This document shows, piece by piece, positions 10,079 through 21,917 of a stretch of DNA of 64,000 bases. The notes below the pieces were generated by a model that was given only the letters and a program-made list of their open reading frames with translations, was not told the DNA's origin and searched no databases. The stretch is taken from contig JALBUN010000014.1 of the NCBI GenBank assembly GCA_025174535.1, positions 434,001 through 498,000 of the forward strand, read 5' to 3'. Numbering within the stretch: position 1 is the first letter of the stretch; every line of letters begins with the position of its first letter. This DNA comes from Cantharellus purpuraceus. Its lineage: Eukaryota > Basidiomycota > Agaricomycetes > Cantharellales > Hydnaceae. The position numbers and the translations under genes were made by a program.

Positions 10079-11530
10079 TGTTTTGGAACCCGCAAAATTA
10101 TGGTGTTAGGGCAAACTCTAAATCACCACAATTCCGTGAATGAACAGCTGAGAAAAATATCAAACCCTACTGCAGCACAACTCCAGAAACAATTTAACAT
10201 TTGTACTTTGGTTACAATCCATTGTAATGGTCAATGCAGATGATACGCAGGAAGGTAATACATTTCTTAGCAGTAGGGAATGAATAAGACTTCCAGAGTC
10301 TAGAGTTCACGGACGCTTAGGGGTCCAGATATTCCAAAAAGAGGGGAATGCACTTAGAGGCTAGAGGAAGTAGGTGGATGAATCCAACCGTCCAACCAGT
10401 GACACTCTGAAGTGGGTAACAGCAATGTGTGAAGTAGTCTGGCAACTGCTTCACACGAGTTCAAGATTCTAATGCTCTGCAAAGGCAGTACACACTAGTA
10501 ACTTAAACAAGAGCACTAATGGCAGGACTATCGACAGACAATCTCACCCTGTAGATTCGTAGTCACGCGAGGTAGATACTACACTCACGCCCAAAGCAGG
10601 ACAATCACTACTTCGAGTGCAATCGAATACAGTTACACAACTGTAAGTGACCCTTGAACTGGACAATCAACAGTTACTGAGATATAGAGGATGACACTGT
10701 ATGTCACTCTAGTCACACTGATGTGCAAATGATGGGGTAGAAAATGGTTATTTATTCAGAGGCAGAATGGGCTCCTTTTATATTGTATTTACAGGAGCTG
10801 ACTAATACTACTGGAAACTTCTACCTATTAATAGATGGAAACTACTGGAAGCTAGTGGAATATATGAGAAGGGGGTGGAAGTTTCCTAGCCAATGAGCTG
10901 CTTGGATTTGCTCTGACTCATGGCATGAGTCATGGATGGAGTCATAGTGTGACTCAGAGCAGGAGTCATAGTATGAGTAATCACAGGAGTCATGGTATGA
11001 GTCATGGAAGGAGTCATAGCATGAGTCATGGCAGGAGTCATTGCATGAGTCACCATTACTCAAATAACTCGGTCAATACTTCGTTTCCCAGGCTGATTAG
11101 CACAGCTATGGGTAGGCACGGCTTCTATTGAACTCTCCACCAAAAATGGAGTCAGGAGGTGCAGTGGTTGGGAAGATATTGAGCATTTACTGGCAGTGGT
11201 GACCAGATTGAGTTGGAGATTGAAATGAGTCATGTGATTGAAAATGAGTCAGTTGTCCGGGTGACTCCGGCTGACTTTGGGGCTGCTGACATCTGCGAAG
11301 GTTTGTGGGTCCATGTGGGTCCCAAAACTTTGCCCAGCAGAACAATAAGTTTGTAGACTCATTTCTGCATGGAAAATTCCCAAAAAAAATATGAAAAATA
11401 GAGAATATTTGAATGGCCCTGAATCAAGAAAGCAGCAGATATATGCTGATATTTTAAGGCCATGAAGCGAAATTGTACAGTTTTGGGACTTTAAACAAGA
11501 TCTTTTTAAGGGAAAACCAGTTCCCATACA
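10079..11530 (-). mobile_element. LTR, family A1, shared by the two tandem gypsy copies
   Basis: The 1452-bp LTR has TG...CA ends. On its left is the primer site and gag region of copy 1, and on its right the purine tract and 3' ORF of copy 2. It therefore acts as 5' LTR of copy 1 and 3' LTR of copy 2. It contains an array of gagtcat motifs at 10913-11053 and a minus-strand TATA-like sequence near 10775. It differs from the LTR at 21918-23491 mainly by a shorter array (about 120 bp less) and scattered CpG transitions. Confidence 0.92.
10913..11053. promoter_or_regulatory. Array of bZIP-type ATGAGTCAT motifs in LTR (short allele)
   Basis: The array is a degenerate 10/20-bp repeat built on gagtcat, with three exact ATGAGTCAT sites and several near matches such as ggagtcat, plus one more exact site at 11225-11233. 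ATGAGTCAT is the consensus recognised by Gcn4/AP-1-type bZIP factors. In the element's transcription direction the array lies about 140-280 bp upstream of the TATA-like sequence, where an enhancer would sit. Function is inferred from motif and position only. Confidence 0.6.
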
Positions 11531-11544
11531 TCCTCTCCTCTACT
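11531..11544 (-). other. Candidate polypurine tract, copy 2
   Basis: Directly outside the LTR edge the minus strand reads AGTAGAGGAGAGGA followed by TGTATGGG. A purine run next to the 3' LTR is the expected plus-strand primer of an LTR retrotransposon. Confidence 0.7.
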
Positions 11545-11761
11545 ATTCCAGCCTCATTGGCGCCGCCTGAGTTACTAGCCGCATATGGGTCTACAACATG
11601 CGGGTTGAGGGGCAGAGGAAGGAAGGGTAGGCCTTTTTGACACGTGGGTCACAGGTGGAGGAAGAGTTAGATACATGTATGGAAGGAGTAGGCGTGTTAG
11701 GAGGAGTGAAGACATGAACAGTCTCTGGGTGATAGGAATCAACATATCCGCAAGCGAGTGC

Positions 11762-12550
11762 TCAGTGCATATCAAGGAGCTGTCTCACCGTCGGTTTCCA
11801 CAACACCAACTGCTTCTTATTGGCTTCCCCGCCATCTCGGTCTGGTTCGACAGGAGAAGAGCTGCATGGTCTTTTGGTAGACTCGCAGTCAGAGTGAATT
11901 TGAAAAGAGTGAGTGATGGGGAGAGGTACACTGGAGCGCCCAGAGGACCAGGAATTGACTTCGGTGTGAGCAGAAAAGAGATCCTCCGGATCGCAGTTAT
12001 GATTGTCGAAGGGATAAGAAGGGATAGGAGAAGGGGGCCACTTCCAGGTGCATCCCGGTACTTGAGTGGAGTTGAGTTTAGCGCGACAGATCCATGCAGA
12101 TAGACGGCAAGATTGTTCCTGCCAACTTTCAATTTGGCCGCGAATGATTTCGGTCCTCCCCAGGAGAGACAGGTGATTGTAAGTGAGTTGGAGTGTAGAA
12201 GGGAAAGAGGGAGGGATCATATTGATCTCGAGCAGTTTTTCGGAAGGGACAAATAGAGGCAGGGACTCCAGGGCCGTTTCTCCATTCCAATTGTGAGCGG
12301 TGGCTAGGATGTAGCGCCCTTTCATTTTTAGTGTTTCCCAGTAGCAGCTAGCTAAATCGCTGCGAAGAATACCATATTTGTTAGAGGGATTGCCGAAATA
12401 GATAAAGTCGAACCGGCCAGGTTTGTAGTAGTCAAAGTTGGCGGTATACTGATGTTCATAGTTGGGAAAGAAGACTGGCTCCTGGACGTATGAGTCCCCT
12501 TTCCTACGCAGAGCGAAGTCGAGAGGGGAGATTTCAGGATAGATAGCCAT
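11762..12550 (-). CDS. Extra 262-residue ORF between pol and 3' LTR, copy 2
   Basis: A complete ORF starting MAIYPEISPLDFALRRK and ending at a stop at 11762, about 220 bp before the purine tract. No domain is recognised. There is no hydrophobic segment of membrane length, so an env-like role is not supported. It contains a Trp/Cys-bearing basic middle (SCRLSAWICRAK) and a Ser/Pro-rich, charged C-terminus (SSSPVEPDRDGGEANKKQ). It lies on the same strand as gag-pol, starting about 170 bp after the pol stop. A third ORF at this position is unusual for fungal gypsy elements. It could be accessory, an antisilencing-type factor, or non-coding sequence open by chance. Confidence 0.5.
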   Translation of the reverse strand: MAIYPEISPLDFALRRKGDSYVQEPVFFPNYEHQYTANFDYYKPGRFDFIYFGNPSNKYGILRSDLASCYWETLKMKGRYILATAHNWNGETALESLPLFVPSEKLLEINMIPPSFPSTLQLTYNHLSLLGRTEIIRGQIESWQEQSCRLSAWICRAKLNSTQVPGCTWKWPPSPIPSYPFDNHNCDPEDLFSAHTEVNSWSSGRSSVPLPITHSFQIHSDCESTKRPCSSSPVEPDRDGGEANKKQLVLWKPTVRQLLDMH

Positions 12551-12721
12551 GTTGGTAGTAAAAAGATGGAAGGTAGTTGGGCAAAATTTTTGTATGAATA
12601 ACGTGGTTTCAAGATAGACAGTGATATAGTTAGATAGAAGAGAGTATGGAAAGAAATGGAAAGGACTAGAAAGTGAAAGCCAGCCTTAGAGACTGCTAGT
12701 AGAAGTAGGATTAGGCATATA

Positions 12722-15700
12722 CTAGTAAGACTTACTCCAGGGTTGGGTATCCCATCGGCGGAGTACGTCGGGAGCGTTCTTGAGGTAACAACGAGGGAGC
12801 CATTCATCATAGGAGGAGTCATATCCCATGAATTGTGTGAGCAATTCCTGGGTTCGCCAGCCATGTCGAACCTTGCGCCAGCATTCGCCGACAATGGATT
12901 TGACTTCATATTCGGGTAACTCAGTGAAGTCAGCACGGTTCAAGCTCCTGGTAGGCCGCTTGCCAAAGAGAGGGTTGGAGAGAGAGTATGGCTCAAGGTG
13001 AGCAACATTGAGGACTGGATGGATTCCATAGGACGCGGGCATGCGCAACCGGTACGTAGCTGGCCCTAATTTTTGAAGGATTTCAAATGGACCGTCATAC
13101 TTCATGAGAAGCTTCTTACCTCGGCCCAAAGTAGAGCGTAAGAGATTGAGAGAATGGGGGTTAAGGAGGACGAGGTCACCTGCCTCGAACTCAATGGCTA
13201 GGTGCCCAGCGTTGTAGCTTTGTTGCTGGGCAACCTGCACAAATTGCAGGGACTGCCTGGCTTGTGATCGGTAAGCCTCAAATTCATCTAGAAAATGATT
13301 GGCATTCGTACTTTCAACCTCAGGAGCAAGTAGGGCCGATCTAGCGCGATCGGGAAGTTTGGCGGCAAACTTGGCTGGATTTGTTGAAAGCGGTCGCGCT
13401 ACACTGTCAGGGGCAGGATGTAGGTAAGAAGAAGGTGTGCGTGGATGATAACCGTAGAGTAGAAGCGTGGGGGCTAGACCAGTAGCCAAGTGGGGGGTGT
13501 TATTGTAAGAGAATGCAAAAGGAGTGGTGAGAGCCGCCCAGTCATCGTGCGTGGGGCTTACATAAGAGCGCAGCGCGGTTTCCAGCGTCTGATTCAAAAT
13601 CTCTGTCTGCCCATCAGCTTGAGGATGATAGGCAGTAGTTAAGGCTCTTTTCATGTTTAGCTGTTTGCATAACTCTTTCCAAAAAGTGCTAGTCCATCTA
13701 GAATCCCTATCAGATATGATTTGCTTAGGGATTCCATATTTGGACAGTACATGTTCAAAAAATAACCGAGCTGTACCCTCCTCATTAATGGTACTTTGAG
13801 TAGGGATAAAGATTCCATATTTTGTGAGTTTATCCACTATTACCAGGATGGAATCATATCCATTGCTCTCGGGCAATTCCGTGATGAAATCCATGGTTAT
13901 GACTTCAAATGGATTTTCTGGAATAGGAATGGGCTGTAATAATCCAATGGGTGCGTGTCGCCTAGGTTTGGCTTTCTGGCAAATGTCACAGCTTACAACA
14001 AACTTTTTGACATCTCTACTCATTCTAGGCCAATAGAAAGTAGAAGCCAGCTTGTTGTACATTTTGTGATAACCCGCATGCACTCCTTCAGTGATTTCAT
14101 CATGAATTTCACTTAGAAGTTTAGCTTGCTCATCCTTGGGTACACACAGCCTGTAATTTCCATTCCAATCTTCAAAGTAAAGCAATCCATCCTCATTTTC
14201 AAAAAAGAGAGGATGCTTTGGGCTGATCCAATTAGACTCCTGTCGTAATTCAGATCTGACCCTTTTGAAGTAAGGATCTTTGGCATATGCATCAACTATT
14301 TTCTGAATCTCCTCCTGAGCAAGGCTAGAGACTAGATTATAGCTTTTGGCTGTTACGTATGGAATGGTGAAGTCTTCTTCAAGGCTGGTATTAGCTTGGA
14401 TGGAAGAAGAATACACTTTCTGCGGAATTCTCTGGTTCTCTTCTTCATACACAGCCATTAACATTAAAGTCCTGGCTTCAAATTGGGGAGAGATGTCAGA
14501 ATAAAAATCTGCAAGTGGATCCTGTTCTGAATCCAGGATAGTAGAAATGGTGTCATCAGAAGAAGGTCCATCTTGGTATGGAACATTTCTCCTGAGTCTA
14601 GAGATAGGATCTACATTGGAGTGAACCTGTCCTGCTCTGTGTACAATTTTTAATTCAGGGTATGCAGCAAATACTGTTCCCCAAGTTAATAACTGCCTAT
14701 TAATTTGGTAGGTCCGACTCCAGATAAGGGCTGCATGGTCTGTAATTGCTACTACTTTCTCCCCTTCAATGTAGGGTTGAAATTTGATAAGACCATCTCG
14801 TAACGCAAGCGCCTCTCTTTCCGTAGGAGAGTAATTTCTTTCAGCTGGTTTCAAGGTGCGAGACCAGTAAGCAATGACTCGTTCTACTGAAACCGTAGTG
14901 TTTTCAAAGTCTTTATCCCAAGTACCTGGCTTAGGGAGAGTCTCCTCCTTTGACACAGGAATCACCATTTGGGGTACAGGTAATCCTTTGTCATATGCTG
15001 ATTTGAGTTTCTCATACCCTTTGGTACCCTTGAGATCTCTGATTTTGAGAGGTTGGATCTGCTGAAGTATAGCGGCAATTCCAACATCACATGCATCAGA
15101 GTAGACTCTGTATCCAAGACCAGGAATGGCATATGCCCTAACTGGTGCACTGACAAGGGCATTCTTAGCCAAATCAAAGGCTTCCTGTTGAATAATGCCC
15201 CATTCCCAAGTTGAATTCTTTTTGAGCAACTCAAACAAAGGAGCTACAATCCATGCATAGAATGGTATATATGAAGAGAAGTATACCACCATTCCAAGGA
15301 AGATTTGTAGGTCATGCACATTCTTTGGCTCTGCCAATTCTAGTATAGCATCTATCTTCTCCTTGTGAGTTGATAGACCCAACCGTGATACCTTTTGTCC
15401 CAACAGTAGCAAAGACTGGTAGGCCAAATGGCACTTAGCAGGAGATAAGGTGATTCCAGACTTTTCTATAGCTCCAAACACTTTGTCCAGATGTTCTAAA
15501 TGTTCTTTGAATGTCTTGGAATATATGACAATATCATCTATATAGACCAGGGCAAATACCCATAGAAAAGGTGCTAGGACACCTTGCATTACTCTTTGAA
15601 AGACTGCAGGCCCATTCCGATACCCAAAAGGCATCCGTTTGAACTGATACAGTCCTCTATGAGTTCTGAATGCAGTTTTTTCTTTGGCACTGTCTGACAT

Positions 15701-15722
15701 TTGAAGCTGCGTGAAACCCGCT
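12722..15722 (-). pseudogene. pol: gypsy pol C-terminal part, copy 2
   Basis: Same content as 884-3884: RT YIDD, RNase H, HHCC finger, integrase D/D/E and chromodomain. I noticed only two amino-acid differences from copy 1, in AYEEE versus VYEEE and SPTRDDW versus SPTHDDW. Both arise from CpG transitions. It is separated from the N-terminal half by the A2 solo LTR. Confidence 0.93.
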
Positions 15723-17324
15723 TGTTTTGGAACCCACAAAATTATGGTGTTAGGGCAAACTCTAAATCACCACAATTCCGTGAATGAACAGCTGAGAAGA
15801 ATATCAAACCCTGCTGCAGCACAACTCCAGAAACGATTTAATGTTTGTACTTTGGTTACAATCCTTTGTATTGGTCAATGCAGACTATACGCTGTTTTGG
15901 AACCCGCAAAATTATGGTGTTAGGGCAAACTCTAAATCACCACAATTCCATGAATGAACAGCTGAGAAGAATATCAAACCCTGCTGCAGCACAACTCCAG
16001 AAACAATTTAACGTTTGTACTTTGGTTACAATCCTTTGTATTGGTCAATGCAGACTATACGCAGAAAGGTAATACGTTTCTTAGCAGCAAGAAATGAATA
16101 AGACTTCCAGAGTCTAGAATTCACGGACGCTTAGGGGTCCAGATATTCCAAAAAGAGGGGAATGCACTTAGAGGCTAAAGGAAGTAGGTGGATGAATCCA
16201 ACCGTCCAACCAGTGGCACTCAGAAGCGGGTAACAGCGATGTGTGAAGTAGTCTAGCAACTGCTTCACACGAGTTCAAGCTTCTAATGCTCTGCAAAGGC
16301 AGTACACACTAGTTACTTAAACAAGAGCACTAATGGCAGGACTATCGACAGACAATCTCACCCTGTAGATTCATAGTCACGTGAGGCAGATACTACACTC
16401 ACGCCCAAAGCAGGAATATCACTACCTTGAGTGCAATCAAGTACAGTTACACAACTGTAAAAGATCCTTGAACTGGTAATCAACAGTTACTGAGATAGAG
16501 GATGACACTGTATGTCACTCTAGTCACACTGGTGTGCAGAAGATGGGTAGAATATGATGATATGTTCTTCTTTCAGAGGCAGAATGGCCTCCTTATATAT
16601 TGTATTTACAGGGGCTGACTAATGCTTCTGGAATATTCTACCTATTAATAGATGGAAACTACTGGAAGGTTGTGGAAGGTGGAAGAAAGGGGTAGAATAT
16701 TCCAAGCCAATCACAGGATCTGATCACAGCACTAACACTGATCAGGAGCTGAATAATGGTTCTGGAAAGTTCTATCTAATAATAGAAGGAAACAGCTAGA
16801 ATGTTATGGAAAGGGGTAGAATATTCCAAGGCAATCACCTGATTTGATCACCCATCAGCTGATCTGATCCCTGAGCTAGGCACTGATCAGGCAAAAAGAA
16901 GGGTGTCCACCCTGTTTTCTGCACTGGTTTGCACAGCCATGGATAGCCACATGTCATGTGATGATCTCCACGGAAAATAGTGCCCTGAGAGGCTGTGGTT
17001 GTTAAGTTACAGAATATTTATTGATCAGAGACATCTGAGCTTGAATTGAGGCCAAATGCCTGGTCCAAAAGGGGAGAGGCGGCTGCGCGAAGGTTTGTGG
17101 GCGCCTATGAGTCCACAACTGTAGCACAGCAGAAATAAATGATTCTGAGCCGAGTTCTGCATGGAATATTCCTGAAAAAATATGGAAAAATAGAGAATAT
17201 TTGAATAAGTCCATTCCAGGTACAAGCATCAAATATATGCTGATATTTAGGAATGGAAAAGCAAAGAATAGCACATTGGTGCTGCATAAATGGAATTTGA
17301 TAGGGAAAAGGTGGTTCCCATACA
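15723..17324 (-). mobile_element. Solo LTR, family A2, inserted in the RT (copy 2)
   Basis: It is the counterpart of 3885-5485, one base longer, with the same ccgct target duplication at 15718-15722 and 17325-17329. It carries the same 170-bp edge duplication (15723-15892 and 15893-16062). Identity of the insertion point, duplication and internal rearrangement shows it was inherited by duplication, not acquired independently. Confidence 0.93.
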
Positions 17325-18711
17325 CCGCTAATGCATCCAAAGTGGATAACCAACGAGATCCAGTGAGCGCCTGCAAAATGGAATCTTGTCTTGGCAAAGG
17401 GAATTCATCTGGGACAGCAATCTCATTGAGTTTCCTATAGTCTATACACATCCTAGGTTTCCCATTACGATAGGCTATAAGTGCTGGGAAACCCCAAGGA
17501 CTTTTGGATGGTTCAATGACTCTGAGACTGAGCCAAGCATCCATTTGCTTGTCAATGACTTCCCTTTTGGCAGGTGAAGCATTATAAGGTGGTAGTGAAA
17601 TTTCTTTGGCCTCAGGCCTGAGATTGATTTCAACTCTTGCATCGTAATTGCTAAGTCTGCCATCAAGACCAAATGCGTCTTTATGCGCCAAAACTGTGTT
17701 TTGGAGAGCCTTCCTATTGAACTCATTGAGCTCTGGCGAGAAGTCAATTTCATCCAACAGTTGGTTTTCAGGAACATCCTCAGGAGGAGTCTCCTGAGCC
17801 TTAGGTCCTCCTTGTACCACCTCTCCATCTGATTCAAGAGAGGCAACAGTAGGTATTGTACCAGACTCAAAGTTCTGTTGAGCAAGAGCTTTGATGAGTC
17901 TGGCATGAGAGAGTCTAGTCTCTAATTGACTCTGATTCAAATTAGAAGTCCGATCCAGCCAATTGGAAGGATTCCTAGTATGACCCAGAAGTTGTCCTTG
18001 ATGTATAGTAACTGGTTGTGATGAAAAATTGCTAACATGTAGGCATGGGTTATTCCGAGATACAATTGCATCTGAAATGCCATAGAAATCTTCAGGCCCG
18101 TGATTGGAGTGAAGCACTTTTTCCACATAAACTTCATTACTATTCCCAGGGAAATAGATAGAAGCTGGAATTAGAGAAGCAGTTTCAGGAGGAATTGTGA
18201 CGGGATGTAAGGCCCTGACACTTGAATCCGAAATGCATGCTCTAATCCGTTTCTGAGATTTCTTAATACGTCTATGAGCCTTGAACTTTGCAGTCAGAGA
18301 TGCAAGGTCAGGTAGGGCTCTTATTTTAAAGGTGTGACCATTCTCATCCAATAAGGGTGAGCTCACTGAGTTCTCAATTTTAGCTTTCCGTCCAGTATTA
18401 CCAAACATAAGATGGCTATCTGAGCCTTCTCTTAAAAGCGAGATTGAGTACTGATCAGCAAAATCATTCCCAAGAATGACAGGGGTAGTCATGCCTTTGA
18501 CCACATAAGCTTCAACTTCAATTTGGACTGGTCCAGAGTCAGAGTCAAAGTAAATGGGTATTGTAACGTATCCAGAAATTTTGGATGTGCCAGTAACTTG
18601 TATCAAGTTAATTTTCTGACCCATTTTGATTTTAGGAGGATTCTCCATAGAGCAGAGAGCTTTCTGAGAGATAAGGGTTATGTCTGAACCAGAATCAGCT
18701 ACTAGGGTAGT
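17325..18711 (-). pseudogene. pol: gypsy pol N-terminal part: protease and RT fingers, copy 2
   Basis: Same as 5486-6872: protease DSGSDIT shortly after the in-frame TAA, then the RT N-terminus up to the LTR insertion. The stop and reading phase are identical to copy 1. Confidence 0.9.
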
Positions 18712-20418
18712 TTAATTCTTCCCATATTCTCCCAGCCAAACATTTGTAGTGGTTGCAGAAGATCCGAGGAAAGCACAGCCAGCTGGTCTGGACATGAAAC
18801 GCTTGAGTTTAATCAAAGAGTTTGGAGCCCAACTAGTAAGCTTAGAATTCCTTAGGAATGCAGCTACATGTTTGGAATCTTTCATTAACCTTCTCCTCTC
18901 TTGATGAGATTTAGGAGTGAACGTCTCAGAAAAAGATTTTTCCAGAGACAAAGGCTCAGAAGATTCTTCTCTATTAGGTATGGATCCCCCCAGTCGGGAC
19001 ATACTTTCCAGCAAGCTCATGGCTGGTTTGGCAAGTTGACAATGTGCTTCTGTATCCTGAGCAGAGTCCTGTTGATCCAAAGAAGGTTCTTCAGGAATAT
19101 TCTCAGTTGCAACATTATTAACGTGAGCATTGTCTGAATTTGAATCTACTTCTGATTCATGAAGTGATTCAAGGTACATATCCTCATAGGCAAGGTCTGC
19201 ATTAGCTTCTTCATTAGAAACTGTGTAACGTGTATGGGCAGAGCGAGATGCTGAACTGGCATGTTTGCACTCATTATCCCAATGCTTGTTACTGCCACAA
19301 TGCCTGCAGGGTCTAGCTCCTTTGGATTCAGGTGTGGAATTTTTAGACACATTAGAATCATCCCGAGGGAATTTTGGAGGATTCAATTTGGATGACCATC
19401 CAACCAGATGAGCTCTAGCATCTCTAAAAGATCTGTTTGAGTCAAACCTAGGTTTGGGTTGATGCAAAGAATTTTCCAAATTTCTAATACGTCTTTCCAG
19501 GTTGTCTCCTGAAGAGAAAGGAGCATGCGACAATGATTCCTTGTGATACTTGATAGCAGTTTGGAATTCCACTGCAGATGAACACCTGTGAGCATCAATG
19601 ACTGTATGCCAGTAAGGTGGTGCACCATTCATGATTTCCAATATAAGCTCTGAGTCTGACAGCTTGCTGACCAGTCTCAATAGCTCTGACTTTCTAACGT
19701 AATACTCACTAGAAGTCTCATTAGTAAAGCCAGGCTCTCTGAAAGTAGCACGAGTTGCTCTAGCTTTCTGCCTATCCAACCAGGCTCTGTTCATATAGTA
19801 TGAACCAATGACTTCTCTGATGGACTTCCAGTCCTCAGTTGCTTCTTGGCGGTAGGATAATGGTAAAGAGAAAAACCACCGCTCTGCTCCTTTACGCAAC
19901 CGCAAAGGGATAATTTGTCCCAATTGCTTGAAGACTGTAGGAGATCGCTGAGCCAAATGATTTACTTTCAATATCCATTGAGCCAGATTGTCAGGGTTTC
20001 CATCCCATTCAGGGACTAAGTCCTGATGCAACTTGTTATCAAAGTAAGCTTCTAGCTTGCTCTGAGTTACTGGAGCGTCTAATCTGAGATTAGGGTTTCT
20101 CTGATCAAGATCCCCCCAGTCTGGACTATGACCGTAACCTCCACCATCACCTCCATCAAGAGGACCTGAGCCTCCATGCCTACCAGGAGGGGGAGGATTA
20201 CTCCTCACACTTCTATGTGACAATGATGGTCTAGGTAAAAATGGATTAGGTGTATGAGGGGGACCAAGAGATCCGTCATCATCAGGAGGTTCACCTCCAG
20301 GAGGTGGAGCACCTCCTCCAGAAGCTCCATAAGGTCTGTGAGGAACCGTAATGGATTCTGGAATGCCCAAAGTACCCCTGCTCCAAACTTGAGGAGGAGT
20401 ATAGAACATTTCTTCCAA
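18712..20418 (-). CDS. gag: gypsy gag: capsid and zinc knuckle, copy 2
   Basis: This 568-codon frame appears identical at protein level to 6873-8579, with capsid-like region, CCHC knuckle CRHCGSNKHWDNEC and terminal TAA in frame with pol. Confidence 0.88.
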   Translation of the reverse strand: MEEMFYTPPQVWSRGTLGIPESITVPHRPYGASGGGAPPPGGEPPDDDGSLGPPHTPNPFLPRPSLSHRSVRSNPPPPGRHGGSGPLDGGDGGGYGHSPDWGDLDQRNPNLRLDAPVTQSKLEAYFDNKLHQDLVPEWDGNPDNLAQWILKVNHLAQRSPTVFKQLGQIIPLRLRKGAERWFFSLPLSYRQEATEDWKSIREVIGSYYMNRAWLDRQKARATRATFREPGFTNETSSEYYVRKSELLRLVSKLSDSELILEIMNGAPPYWHTVIDAHRCSSAVEFQTAIKYHKESLSHAPFSSGDNLERRIRNLENSLHQPKPRFDSNRSFRDARAHLVGWSSKLNPPKFPRDDSNVSKNSTPESKGARPCRHCGSNKHWDNECKHASSASRSAHTRYTVSNEEANADLAYEDMYLESLHESEVDSNSDNAHVNNVATENIPEEPSLDQQDSAQDTEAHCQLAKPAMSLLESMSRLGGSIPNREESSEPLSLEKSFSETFTPKSHQERRRLMKDSKHVAAFLRNSKLTSWAPNSLIKLKRFMSRPAGCAFLGSSATTTNVWLGEYGKN

Positions 20419-21785
20419 ACCTGCAGATCCAGTAAGTTTACTAGGATCCTGATGGTAAGGAGAATTGAAAGAGTAGAGGGTCTGGGACCACGATTGTAAA
20501 CTGCAGACTGTCTCTGTCTAATCCGTTCATGATCAACTGGAAAGTTTTCTCCTTGATCTGTTCTGGAAATCAAAGGAGCTTCCTTAGCAGTATAGGCAAC
20601 AGTGGACTGCTGAATGTTTCTAACAGGCATAGATGCATGAGGAGGAACTTCATGTCCAAGGACAGGGTTCACCGGTGCATTAATGACCTTGGCTTCATAG
20701 AAACTAGTATCTGCAGCAACCTTTCTCTGCAAAGCAGCTTGGGCAGCAGCAAAGCGAATTTTGAAGCTGTTAATGTCAGAAGACATTTCCGCAATATCTG
20801 GGAGTGCAGGAGACAAAAAGTCATCCTTGACTGGTTTCCATATACCATTAGACTTGGATACCGCATCCCAATAAAATGCCAAAAAGTTTTCTACATCTTC
20901 ACGTAGCGTAACACAAAGCACTTCCATGTCCTTGGAACTCCAAAGGGAGTCACTAGGCCATTCTGAAGGCAATGAAGGGACAGTAGGAGTAGGAAGTTTC
21001 ATCTGCTGCAATACGCTTTCTCTTTCACTTGCAAGGTGATTGAGTGCATCTAACAGTTGCTTATACTTCCATGGATCAAGATAATACCCCGTACTACCAT
21101 GTTGACTAACCCGTCCAGGATGTCCGAGTAGTACTACATTGAGTAAGGCTAACTCTTTCTTGAAGAGTCCAATAGCAAGGCGATTCAGAGCTCTAGTACC
21201 TGGTGCTTCCGCATGATTAAAGCTCATCTCTGCAATGCTAAGGAGTGCATCTCTTCTGGAAGAGAGTAGGGGATCAAGTCTGACCTCTCTCCGTACTCTT
21301 GCTGCACTGAAGCTTTTCAAAGGCTTACCAGGCACTATGAAGACATTTTGTAATGGTCCCGTGATAAGGGGTCCATCAAAAGTCCAATTGGTAAGTGCAT
21401 GGTCAGTCTGATCAACTTCCACAGCAAAAGAGGCATCTGCAGCACTAATCTCTTCATCCGTAGTAAATGTCTGGTCAAGATCATTCACAGGAGTGAGTGG
21501 GGATCTAGTGTGCAAGAAACCAGGAGTAATAGGGGCAATTGGCCGCTCTGGTTGAGCAGCCAAAGGAGTAGACAGGTCATCCTCAAGTTGTTGTTGTTGT
21601 CGAATTGTTGAGGTAGACATGTTGCTCAGCTTGAATGAGGTCAACTTGTCACGAGGTCGATATGATTCGAAACGAGTTTGAATACAAGTTGGTGTTGGAT
21701 AAGGGTTTAGATAAAGAGGAGAGTTAGGATTAGAGGAGGAGGGCAGACGAGTGTGACTATAGAACTTGTCCTCTGGAAATTCCAA
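20205..21785 (-). CDS. N-terminal gag-region ORF, copy 2
   Basis: Counterpart of 8366-9946, overlapping gag in a different phase. No domain is recognised. One silent-looking difference (aaaacg versus aaagcg near 20754) is visible. Other details are as for copy 1. Confidence 0.7.
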   Translation of the reverse strand: MEFPEDKFYSHTRLPSSSNPNSPLYLNPYPTPTCIQTRFESYRPRDKLTSFKLSNMSTSTIRQQQQLEDDLSTPLAAQPERPIAPITPGFLHTRSPLTPVNDLDQTFTTDEEISAADASFAVEVDQTDHALTNWTFDGPLITGPLQNVFIVPGKPLKSFSAARVRREVRLDPLLSSRRDALLSIAEMSFNHAEAPGTRALNRLAIGLFKKELALLNVVLLGHPGRVSQHGSTGYYLDPWKYKQLLDALNHLASERESVLQQMKLPTPTVPSLPSEWPSDSLWSSKDMEVLCVTLREDVENFLAFYWDAVSKSNGIWKPVKDDFLSPALPDIAEMSSDINSFKIRFAAAQAALQRKVAADTSFYEAKVINAPVNPVLGHEVPPHASMPVRNIQQSTVAYTAKEAPLISRTDQGENFPVDHERIRQRQSAVYNRGPRPSTLSILLTIRILVNLLDLQVWKKCSILLLKFGAGVLWAFQNPLRFLTDLMELLEEVLHLLEVNLLMMTDLLVPLIHLIHFYLDHHCHIEV

Positions 21786-21899
21786 ATCGGTTTGTTCCAG
21801 ATTACGAGAAACTATATTGAGTAAGGACTTAGTGATAGAGGATTGGGTTATATCTGCAATGGTGCTTAGAATCTACACTCTAGACACTGCTTAAGCAAT

Positions 21900-21916
21900 T
21901 CCCAGAGTGTCCACCA
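21900..21916 (-). other. Candidate primer-binding site, copy 2
   Basis: The minus strand reads TGGTGGACACTCTGGGA one base after the LTR edge at 21918, identical to copy 1. Confidence 0.6.
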
Positions 21917-21917
21917 A

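Noticed and set aside
10842..11131. Ser/His/Met-rich reading frames on both strands within the LTR, also at 22.7-23.1, 32.8-33.1 and 58.2-58.5 kb
   Set aside because: They are produced by the gagtcat minisatellite, which has no stops in several frames. Length tracks repeat number, and there is no coding signal outside the repeat.
11675..12103. Plus-strand 142-codon frame antisense to the extra ORF
   Set aside because: It overlaps the extra ORF on the opposite strand, has no recognisable content, and extends beyond the element's functional landmarks.
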